Assembly (NCBI GenBank): GCA_946481425.1
Contig: CAMLNT010000014.1
Location: 1-22,682 of the forward strand
Reading direction: 5' to 3'
DNA from: an uncultured Brevundimonas sp.
GTDB lineage: Bacteria; Pseudomonadota; Alphaproteobacteria; Caulobacterales; Caulobacteraceae
DNA length: 22,682 nucleotides
Shown: positions 1 to 6,419 of the stretch, piece after piece
How positions within the stretch are numbered: the stretch's first letter is position 1
Layout: each line of letters opens with the position of its first letter
The notes under the pieces: model-generated
Seen by the model: only the letters and a program-made list of their open reading frames with translations
What the model was told of the DNA's origin: nothing
Database searches by the model: none
Translations under genes and position numbers: made by a program

Positions 1-142
1 TTGAGGACGGCCGGCCTGTTTGACTTGTTCATGGAGGCATAACGCTCAAGCTTGGCTGGGGATCACCACAATCGGGCCGGGCCCGGCTTGCTCCCTGCGG
101 CGGCGACCGCTCTAAAGGGGCCACGCAACCGGAGTGCCCGTC
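1..142. other. Leading intergenic stretch
   Basis: I see no complete gene here. It contains a 12-bp GC-only palindrome at 76-87 (GCCGGGCCCGGC) without a following T-run, so I do not call a terminator. A GGAG ribosome-binding site at 131-134 serves the next gene. I could not place a convincing promoter. Confidence 0.5.
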
Positions 143-1966
143 ATGCTCGATCGTCGTCAGCTTCTCATGGGCGCCGCGGGGGCGGGCCTTCTGGCCGGGT
201 GCCAGACCATCGCGCCGACCCCGCCCGCCAGCCCGGCGCGGGGCGAGGCGAGGGCGCTGTACGATGCGATCTTCGCTGACTTCCTCGAGGCATCGCCGAT
301 GGGCGCGACCGGCCTCGGCCTCGACACCGGCGAGCATGCGGCGCTGAAGTCGCGGATCGACAGCCGGTCCTATGCGGATCGCCTGAACGTCTTGAAGCCC
401 GTTGCGGCCGCGCGTCAGGCGCTCGGACGGATCGACGCGAGCCAGCTGACCGGTCGTGACCGCTCGGACTATGACACCGTCGTCTGGATGAGCGACCGGG
501 CGGTCGAGATCGACGCCTTCGCGTTCGGCGGCGTCGACAGCTACATGTATCCCTGCCCCTATGTGATCAGCCAGCTGACGGGGCTGTATCAGGCGGTCCC
601 GGATTTCATGGACAGCCAGCATACGGTCGCCGACGCCCATGACGCCCAGGCCTATCTGGCCCGGCTGGAAAGCTTCGCCGAGGGGCTGAATCACGAGACT
701 GAGCGGGCCCGGATCGACGCCTCGGATCACCGGATCCTTCCGCCCGACTTCGTGATGGACAAGGCCCTGACCCAGCTCCGCTCGCTGCGCGGGAACCTCG
801 ACGCGATGCTGGTCCAGCCGCTGGTCCGCAAGACTGGCGAGGCGGGAGTGCCCGGCGAGTGGAGCGGGCAGGCGTCCGACATCGTGAACGGCCCGATCGC
901 GGCGGCGCTGGACGGCCAGATCGACTTCCTGACGCGGCACCGGCCCCAGGCCGTCCACGACGCCGGCATCGGCGCCCGCCGTCAGGGCGAGGCCTATTAC
1001 GACCTGTGCCTGAGGTTCCAGACCTCGACGGGACTGAGCCCGCAGGAGGCTCATCAGGTGGGCCTCGACCAGGTGGCGCAGATCCAGGCCCTGGCCGATC
1101 CGCTGTTGCGTGAACGGGGCTACACCGAAGGCTCGGTCGGCGCCCGCCTGACGGCCATGGGTCGCGAGCCGCGCTATCTCTATCCGAACGACGACGCGGG
1201 CCGGGCGCAACTGCTGGCCGACCTGAACGTCCAGCTCGAGGCGGTCACGGCGCGGATGCCGGAGGTGTTCTCCCGCATGCCGCGGGCCCGGGTGGAAATC
1301 CGCCGCGTCCCGCCGGCGATCGAACTGGGCGCGCCGCGGGGTTATGCGCAGTCGGGCTCGCTGGATGGGTCGCGCCCGGGCGCCTACTATATCAACCTGG
1401 TCGACACGGCGATCTGGCCGAAGTGGGCGCTGCCGACCCTGACCTATCACGAGAGCCTGCCGGGCCATCACCTGCAGGGTTCACTGGCGCTCGAAGCCAC
1501 CGACACACCGCTGCTGCACAAGGCGCTCGGGTTCAACGCCTACGGGGAGGGCTGGGGTCTCTACGCCGAACAACTGGCGGCGGAACTGGGCATGTACGAC
1601 GACTTCCCCGAGGGGATGCTCGGCTTCCACCAGTCGTTCCTGTACCGCGCCGCCCGCATCGTCATCGACACGGGTCTGCACGCCCAGGGCTGGAGCCGCG
1701 AACAGGCCATCGCTTACATGATCGAGACGGTGGGCCTGGCCCCGGGCGCCGCCGAGAGCGAGTGCGAACGCTACTGCGTCTGGCCGGGTCAGGCCTGCGG
1801 CTACAAGATCGGCCACACCGAGCTGGACCGGATGCGGACCGAGGCCCGCACCCGAATGGGCGATCGGTTCGACATCAAGGGCTTCCACGCCGCCGTGCTG
1901 GACGGCGGCGCGATGCCGCTGGATGTGCTGGAACGCGTCGTCCAGGCCTGGTCGGCGAGCGCCTAG
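143..1966 (+). CDS. DUF885 family lipoprotein, putative metallopeptidase-like
   Basis: The protein is 607 aa. The N-terminus is a Tat-like lipoprotein signal: twin arginines (DRRQLLMG), a short hydrophobic stretch, then the lipobox LAGC, so it is probably exported and lipid-anchored. The body matches the DUF885 family. A HE-x5-HH motif (His436, Glu437, His442, His443) is followed by NAYGEGWGLYAE with Glu469. This arrangement looks like a zinc site, but no substrate is established and I assign none. I chose ATG 143 rather than GTG 134 because GGAG at 131-134 is spaced 8 nt from the ATG and overlaps the GTG. The length is normal for the family. The gene ends tail to tail with the fasciclin gene, sharing the tetranucleotide CTAG, so no terminator fits between them. 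Confidence 0.88.
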   Translation: MLDRRQLLMGAAGAGLLAGCQTIAPTPPASPARGEARALYDAIFADFLEASPMGATGLGLDTGEHAALKSRIDSRSYADRLNVLKPVAAARQALGRIDASQLTGRDRSDYDTVVWMSDRAVEIDAFAFGGVDSYMYPCPYVISQLTGLYQAVPDFMDSQHTVADAHDAQAYLARLESFAEGLNHETERARIDASDHRILPPDFVMDKALTQLRSLRGNLDAMLVQPLVRKTGEAGVPGEWSGQASDIVNGPIAAALDGQIDFLTRHRPQAVHDAGIGARRQGEAYYDLCLRFQTSTGLSPQEAHQVGLDQVAQIQALADPLLRERGYTEGSVGARLTAMGREPRYLYPNDDAGRAQLLADLNVQLEAVTARMPEVFSRMPRARVEIRRVPPAIELGAPRGYAQSGSLDGSRPGAYYINLVDTAIWPKWALPTLTYHESLPGHHLQGSLALEATDTPLLHKALGFNAYGEGWGLYAEQLAAELGMYDDFPEGMLGFHQSFLYRAARIVIDTGLHAQGWSREQAIAYMIETVGLAPGAAESECERYCVWPGQACGYKIGHTELDRMRTEARTRMGDRFDIKGFHAAVLDGGAMPLDVLERVVQAWSASA

Positions 1967-2535
1967 TCCGCCGCCGCTTCCGCCCGGGCCACCAGGATCG
2001 CGTCGACCGGCTGGATCACGCCGTTGGAGGCGAGGAACTCCTCGCCGGTCATGCGCGCCGACGACCCGTCCTCGGCAGTGACGACAATGTCGTCGCCGTC
2101 GCGCGTGAAGGTCAGGACACCGTCCGACATGGTGCGCATCTCGGCGCCGCCTTCACCGGCCCGCTCGATGGCGGCTTCCAGATCGGCGCGGGTCACCGCG
2201 CCCGGCAGCAGATGCGCGCGGACAAGCTCCGCGCCCTGGGCCCGCATCTCCTCTCCGGCGAAGTCGGCGCCGGTCCGGCCTGCGGCCTCGAAGGCCGCAT
2301 TGACCGGGGCGATCACGGTGTAGGGGCCGACGCCCTCCAGCACCGTTTCCAGCTCGGCGTTGCCTACGACCTCGTCCAGGGTGTCGAACTGGTCGTCGCG
2401 GTCGAGCGCCACGGCCAGGGATTCATCGGCCGGCTCCATCGCCGAGCCCGCGGCCGCGCCTTCCTCGCGCGAACCGCAGGCGGCGACGATGAGGGCCAGG
2501 GCGGACGCCGCCGCCATGCGTGAGAGACTCTTCAT
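1963..2535 (-). CDS. Fasciclin (FAS1) domain lipoprotein
   Basis: The protein is 190 aa. A signal sequence ends in the lipobox LIVAAC (Cys20), followed by an acidic, Ala/Gly-rich linker. Residues from about 50 to 185 form one FAS1 domain. The H1-type motif YTVIAPVNAAF and the H2-type motif NGVIQPVDAIL are both visible, with a central LVRAHLLPG. FAS1 proteins are usually surface or periplasmic adhesion or matrix-type proteins; the ligand is unknown. The start lies 11 nt after the stop of the upstream Arg/Asp-rich gene, with AAGGGG in the gap as ribosome-binding site. The two genes are therefore almost certainly one transcript, under the EcfG-type promoter at 3743-3768. Confidence 0.88.
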   Translation of the reverse strand: MKSLSRMAAASALALIVAACGSREEGAAAGSAMEPADESLAVALDRDDQFDTLDEVVGNAELETVLEGVGPYTVIAPVNAAFEAAGRTGADFAGEEMRAQGAELVRAHLLPGAVTRADLEAAIERAGEGGAEMRTMSDGVLTFTRDGDDIVVTAEDGSSARMTGEEFLASNGVIQPVDAILVARAEAAAD

Positions 2536-2546
2536 CAGCGGACCCC

Positions 2547-3701
2547 TTACGTCAGCAACTGGATGACGGCTTGGACGAGCTGCGTCGTCGGGTCGACCTG
2601 ATAGACGTAGCCATCGTTGTATCGGTACCAGCTGTCCGGCGTGTCCCGGTACTGGGTACGGTACTGATAGGGCACGTTGTAGACATCGTAGCCCTTCGGC
2701 ATCTGCTGGCCGACCGTCCAGGGATCGCCCGTCAGAAGCGCGCTGACCTGCTGGATCCGGTTGGTGCGCGGGTCCAGCGCATAGACGACGCCGTCAGCGT
2801 ACCGGTAGTCGTACCGGTCACCCAGGCCGTAGTAGCTGCTGTAGTACTGGGGCACCGGCTCATAGGCGTACTGCTGCGGCCAGACGTTGTTCAGACCGAG
2901 CGCACCCGCCAGCACCGGAAGCCAGCCCGACAGTCCGCCGTTGTTGTTGGTCCGGTAGACGTAACCGTCCTGATAGCGATAGCGGTAGTCGTCGTCGCGG
3001 CGGTCCCACAGCCAGTCATAGTAAGCCGCGCGTTCCAGACGGCGCGCCTGACCCGGAGGCAGGCAGCCATTGTTCCGCCAGGCCAGGCCGGGCGGGCAGC
3101 CGTCGATCACGCGATAGTCGCGGTCGCGCACGAGCACGACATAGTCGCGGTCGCCGTCGCGCAAGACGCGAAGATCCCTGCCGTCCAGCCGGCGCTCGAA
3201 GTCGCGAATAGCCTCGCGGCGTTCGCGGTCGTCGCGGCGTTCCAGGTCGCGCAGCGCGTCGCGGAAGTCGCGGTCCGAGCGCTCATCACGCACCACCACC
3301 ACTGGACGGTCGTCATCACGAACCACGACGACCGGGCGATCGTCGCGACCGCGATCGCGATCACGACCGCGCTCGGCATCGCGCGCGAGGCGGCCGATCA
3401 TGGAATCCTCATCGCGGTCTCGGCGGCCCTCGCCACGGCCGCGATCAGCCTGAGCGGCGGCGCGAACCTCGACCTGGGCGCGCTCACGTCCTTGGCCGCG
3501 GTCCTCGCGGCCTCGGCCGCGCTCTTCACGGCCACCGCCGCGGCCGCCGCGATCCTCGCCGCCGCGGCCCTGACCAGGCCCGCCGCCATCCTCGGCGCGA
3601 GCCTCATGGCCCCGGCCTCGGCCGTGATCATCGGCCAATGCTACCGCCGGAACGGCAAGCGAGAGGGCCATCATGGAAACTGTCAGCGCGTGCTTGCGCA
3701 T
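2547..3701 (-). CDS. Secreted Arg/Asp/Gly-rich protein with RcnB-like C-terminal region
   Basis: The protein is 384 aa. Residues 1-23 are a Sec signal peptide (MRKHAL... ending AVALA). Residues 24 to about 190 are low complexity, rich in R, D, G and E, with the tandem repeat DRPVVVVRD twice. Next comes GCPPGLAWRNNGCLPPGQARR, which resembles the PPGQAKK segment of RcnB-family periplasmic proteins. The C-terminal third holds three copies of a YRY-x-DG-x-VY unit; the last two extend as DPxTxxxQ. A role in the envelope or in metal handling is only suggested. The start is set by the signal peptide and by an AAGGAG site 7 nt upstream of the ATG. The open frame continues upstream, but without protein-like sequence. 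The gene leads a two-gene unit with the fasciclin gene. Confidence 0.82.
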   Translation of the reverse strand: MRKHALTVSMMALSLAVPAVALADDHGRGRGHEARAEDGGGPGQGRGGEDRGGRGGGREERGRGREDRGQGRERAQVEVRAAAQADRGRGEGRRDRDEDSMIGRLARDAERGRDRDRGRDDRPVVVVRDDDRPVVVVRDERSDRDFRDALRDLERRDDRERREAIRDFERRLDGRDLRVLRDGDRDYVVLVRDRDYRVIDGCPPGLAWRNNGCLPPGQARRLERAAYYDWLWDRRDDDYRYRYQDGYVYRTNNNGGLSGWLPVLAGALGLNNVWPQQYAYEPVPQYYSSYYGLGDRYDYRYADGVVYALDPRTNRIQQVSALLTGDPWTVGQQMPKGYDVYNVPYQYRTQYRDTPDSWYRYNDGYVYQVDPTTQLVQAVIQLLT

Positions 3702-3742
3702 CGTCTCACTCCTTCGGTCGTACCCACCTTGTCGGGGCGCAA

Positions 3743-3768
3743 AACGCGGGCTTTCCGAACGGAGTTCC
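3743..3768 (-). promoter_or_regulatory. EcfG/SigT-type general stress promoter
   Basis: On the minus strand the sequence reads GGAAC, 17 nt, CGTT. This is the alphaproteobacterial EcfG (SigT in Caulobacter) consensus GGAAC-N16/17-CGTT. The -35 is 3764-3768 and the -10 is 3743-3746. Transcription would start near 3735, giving a leader of about 35 nt to the ATG at 3701. The site is in the 213-bp divergent gap before the D-lactate dehydrogenase-type gene, for which I found no clear promoter. Confidence 0.75.
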
Positions 3769-3914
3769 TCGCAATCGCCTCGGAGGCGGGATCGTGCCGC
3801 GTGCAAAGGCTCACATCCGCGCTGCAAATCCCTCGGCCACACAAGGCTCTGCGCCGGAGGTATGGTCCAAATGCAACACTGGGCGGCCCCGTCGCCCCGC
3901 GAGGATTTTCCGCC

Positions 3915-5312
3915 ATGAGCCGCCCGCTTCAGAGACAGGCCGCCGGAGCCCAGGCCGCCATCGGCGAGCTGGCCGTCCGCTTCGGGGCCGCCCTGTCCAC
4001 GTCGGAAGCCGTGCGGCGCAACCACGCGTCGGTCGAGGGATTCCACCCGGATCTTCCCGGCGATGCGGTTTTGATGGTCCGCTCCACCGAAGAGGTGGCC
4101 GACGCTGTCGCGATCTGTGGCCGACACGGCCTGCCAGTCATCGCCTTCGGCGCAGGGTCATCGGTGGAGGGCCACGTGCTGGCCCCGCGTGGCGGCCTGG
4201 TGATCGACCTGTCCGAGATGAATGAGATCCTCGAGGTCTCCGGCCCCGATCTGGACTGCCGGGTCCAGGCCGGCGTCACCCGCAAGCAGCTCAACGCCCA
4301 TGTGAAGGACCTGGGGCTTTGGTTCCCGGTCGATCCTGGCGCCGACGCCTCCATAGGCGGCATGGTGGCCACTAATGCGTCAGGCACCACCACGATCCGC
4401 TACGGCGGCATGCGCGCCAATGTCATGGGCCTGACAGTGGTGCTGGCGGACGGCCGGGTGATCCGCACCGGCGGGCGCGCTCGCAAGTCTTCGGCCGGCT
4501 ATGACCTGACCAACCTCTTCACGGGTTCGGAGGGCACCCTCGGCATCGTCACCGAGATCCAGCTGCGCCTGCATGGTCAGCCCGAGGATGTGATCGCCGC
4601 TGTCTGCCCGTTCGAGAACCTGGAAGGGGCCGTCAACACGGTGATCGAGGCGGTCCAGTACGGCATCCCGATGGCCCGCATGGAGCTGCTCGACGCGCTC
4701 TCGATGAAGGCCTTCAATGCCTTTTCGGGAACCGACTACGCCGAAGTCCCGACCCTGTTCCTGGAGTTCAACGGCTCACCCGCGGCGGTCAAGGAACAGG
4801 CCGGGATGGTGGCCGAGATCACGGCCGGCCACGGCGGGGGAGAATTCCGCTGGGCCTCGGCCCAGGAAGAGCGCGACCAGCTGTGGGACGCGCGGCACAA
4901 GGCCTACTTCGCGGCCCTGGCCCTGCGGCCGGGCGCGGCGGCCGTCATCACAGACGTCTGCGTGCCAGTCTCGCATCTGGCCGAGACGATCCTGCAGACC
5001 CGCGCCGACATCGACGCCTCGGGCATTGTCGGCCCGATCCTGGGCCACGTCGGCGACGGCAACTTCCATTGCATCCTGCTGGTCGACCGCGACAACGCCG
5101 ACGAGCAGGCGACCGCCAAGGCCCTCAGTGACCGGATGGTCGCCCGGGGCCTCGCCGTCGGCGGCACCTGCACCGGCGAGCACGGCATCGGCCTCGGCAA
5201 GAAGAAGCACCTGGTCGCCCAGCACGGCGAGGCGGTTCAGGTCATGGCTTTGATCAAGCAAGCGCTCGATCCGCAGAACCTGATGAACCCGGGCAAGGTG
5301 ATTGACCTCTAG
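3915..5312 (+). CDS. FAD-linked oxidase, D-lactate dehydrogenase/glycolate oxidase GlcD family
   Basis: The protein is 465 aa. It has an N-terminal FAD-binding type 4 domain (about 50-190) with FGAGSSVEGH (78-87) and the conserved PGADASIGGMVATNASGT (141-158). The C-terminal FAD-oxidase domain contains GHVGDGNFH (377-385) and GTCTGEHGIGLGKKKHL (417-433). These are hallmarks of DLD/LDHD-type D-2-hydroxyacid dehydrogenases. The likely reaction is oxidation of D-lactate or a related D-2-hydroxyacid, with electrons passed to the respiratory chain. D-lactate, glycolate and D-2-hydroxyglutarate enzymes cannot be told apart here. The start is the ATG with GAGG about 10 nt upstream. An open frame extends to 2520, but that part is the antisense of the Arg/Asp-rich gene and is not coding. 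No partner subunit (glcE/glcF) is adjacent. Confidence 0.9.
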   Translation: MSRPLQRQAAGAQAAIGELAVRFGAALSTSEAVRRNHASVEGFHPDLPGDAVLMVRSTEEVADAVAICGRHGLPVIAFGAGSSVEGHVLAPRGGLVIDLSEMNEILEVSGPDLDCRVQAGVTRKQLNAHVKDLGLWFPVDPGADASIGGMVATNASGTTTIRYGGMRANVMGLTVVLADGRVIRTGGRARKSSAGYDLTNLFTGSEGTLGIVTEIQLRLHGQPEDVIAAVCPFENLEGAVNTVIEAVQYGIPMARMELLDALSMKAFNAFSGTDYAEVPTLFLEFNGSPAAVKEQAGMVAEITAGHGGGEFRWASAQEERDQLWDARHKAYFAALALRPGAAAVITDVCVPVSHLAETILQTRADIDASGIVGPILGHVGDGNFHCILLVDRDNADEQATAKALSDRMVARGLAVGGTCTGEHGIGLGKKKHLVAQHGEAVQVMALIKQALDPQNLMNPGKVIDL

Positions 5313-5453
5313 GCGCCCGGTCCCGGCCCGGTCAGGCGTCGGACGCGCAAGGCAATCGCCTCGCTGAACAGCCGGGTTTTCCCCGTCGTCTGGGATGGCC
5401 TCAGACTGTCGCCCGGTCTTTGACATGGTTCAGCCGCGAGCAGACGCACCACC

Positions 5454-5467
5454 GACTGGCGCCAGTC
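5454..5467. repeat. 14-bp perfect palindrome
   Basis: GACTGGCGCCAGTC is a perfect dyad. It abuts the first 42-bp hairpin repeat and is 126 bp upstream of the EcfG -35 element. It could be a dimeric regulator site; no regulator is identified. Confidence 0.6.
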
Positions 5468-5562
5468 CTGTCGGTCGTGTCGGTGTTCTTTCGGACCGAC
5501 ACCGACACTGACATGTCGCTCCTGTCGGCCGTGTCGGTGTGGTTTCAGACCGACACCGACAC
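5467..5562. repeat. Two near-identical 42-bp hairpin repeats
   Basis: Copy 1 is 5467-5508 and copy 2 is 5521-5562; they match at 38 of 42 positions. Each contains 10-bp arms GTGTCGGTGT and ACACCGACAC around a 12-nt loop (5477-5486/5499-5508 and 5531-5540/5553-5562). The copies are 54 bp apart, close to five helical turns. Copy 2 ends 30 bp upstream of the EcfG -35. They may be tandem operators, RNA hairpins ending the upstream transcript, or members of a dispersed extragenic repeat. The sequence alone does not decide. Confidence 0.8.
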
Positions 5563-5592
5563 CGCCAATTGCTGCGCTGCGGCAGAAATCGG

Positions 5593-5618
5593 GGAACCAC
5601 GGTAAAGCTTGGCCCGTT
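5593..5618 (+). promoter_or_regulatory. EcfG/SigT-type general stress promoter of the trehalose operon
   Basis: GGAAC (5593-5597), 17 nt, CGTT (5615-5618) matches the EcfG consensus exactly. Transcription would begin near 5625, about 20 nt before the otsB ATG. Control of trehalose synthesis by the general stress sigma factor is known in several alphaproteobacteria, which supports the call. Confidence 0.8.
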
Positions 5619-5645
5619 GGGTTTGAGTTCCTAGGTTCAAGGCGC

Positions 5646-6419
5646 ATGCCCACATTGACCTCTTCCTCCGCGAGCGCTCGCCGCTCGTCGGAACTGTATT
5701 TGCGTCCGCCCGCGATCGATCCCGCTCGGGACGCTCTGTTCCTCGACATCGACGGGACGTTGGCCCCGCTCGCTCCGCGACCCGAGGACGTGGGGCCCCT
5801 GGCCCGCCGCACCGAGCTCCTTCGCACCTTGTCGCAAGTCATGAACGGCCGGCTGGCCGTGGTCACTGGCCGGACCATCGCCGATGCCGACCGGATTCTC
5901 GACGGCGCGTGCGCCGTCGTGGCCGGGGTCCACGGCCTGTCGATCCGCTGTCAGGGCGGCGTGCTTCGGTCCGCCGACGCATCTCCCGGCCTGGCCCGAG
6001 CGCTTGAACGGGCCAAAGCCTTCGCCGGCGCACGACCCGGCATGATCCTGGAAGACAAGGGTCCGGGCCTGACCCTCCATTACCGGCAGGCTCCCCAGTT
6101 TGCGGAGGAGACCCAGGCCTTCGGCAGGGCGCTCGCATCCGAGACCGGCCTCAAGGGCCAGCCTGGTGACATGGTCTTCGAAGTCCGCGAGGCCGCCGGC
6201 GACAAGGGTCTGGCCGTCCGCACCCTGATGGAGCTCGAGCCCTTCCGAGGCTTCCGTCCGATCTTCGTCGGCGACGACGTCACCGACGAGGACGGCATCC
6301 GCGCCGCCCAGGCGCTCGGCGGCCATGGCGTGCTGGTCGGGGACCGGGCCGGGTCCGGCGCCGACTATCGGCTGCCCGACGTCGAGGCTGTCCTGACCTG
6401 GCTGGAGGCCGCCCGATGA
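5646..6419 (+). CDS. otsB: Trehalose-6-phosphate phosphatase
   Basis: The protein is 257 aa, a normal length for OtsB. It is a HAD-superfamily phosphatase that dephosphorylates trehalose-6-phosphate to trehalose in the cytoplasm. Motif I is LDIDGTLAPL with nucleophile Asp34 and Asp36. Motif II lies around VVTGRT (72-77). Lys187 is in GDKGLAV, and the metal-binding motif is VGDDVTDEDG (Asp210, Asp211, Asp214). The ribosome-binding site is weak (AAGG close to the ATG). It is the first gene of a three-gene unit; its stop overlaps the GH15 start by 4 nt. The EcfG-type promoter upstream predicts induction by general stress. Confidence 0.94.
   Translation: MPTLTSSSASARRSSELYLRPPAIDPARDALFLDIDGTLAPLAPRPEDVGPLARRTELLRTLSQVMNGRLAVVTGRTIADADRILDGACAVVAGVHGLSIRCQGGVLRSADASPGLARALERAKAFAGARPGMILEDKGPGLTLHYRQAPQFAEETQAFGRALASETGLKGQPGDMVFEVREAAGDKGLAVRTLMELEPFRGFRPIFVGDDVTDEDGIRAAQALGGHGVLVGDRAGSGADYRLPDVEAVLTWLEAAR

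Larger units (their letters stand above)
5313..5645. other. 333-bp regulatory intergenic region before otsB
   Basis: No supportable gene lies here. The first 140 bases show no clear terminator for the upstream oxidase. The rest holds a 14-bp palindrome, two copies of a 42-bp hairpin repeat and an EcfG-type promoter, each listed separately. A 61-codon frame across the repeats starts only with TTG and has no convincing ribosome-binding site. Confidence 0.7.

Noticed and set aside
29..1471. 480-codon minus-strand frame
   Set aside because: Antisense shadow of the DUF885 gene; composition is biased to R, G, D, H and no family motif is seen.
2520..3914. N-terminal 465-codon extension of the FAD oxidase frame
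   Set aside because: It is the antisense of the signal-peptide-bearing Arg/Asp-rich gene, has low-complexity Ala/Val composition, and the oxidase family starts near 3915 with its own ribosome-binding site.
3702..4127. Upstream extension of the minus-strand Arg/Asp-rich protein
   Set aside because: A clear signal peptide begins at 3701 with AAGGAG upstream; the extension overlaps the divergent oxidase gene and the EcfG promoter.
5467..5562. CRISPR-like array
   Set aside because: Only two units, strong internal dyads, a 12-bp gap between units and no cas genes.
5420..5605. 61-codon plus-strand frame with an 18-residue internal repeat
   Set aside because: The start is TTG with no good ribosome-binding site; the amino-acid repeat follows from the 54-bp DNA spacing, which happens to be a multiple of three.
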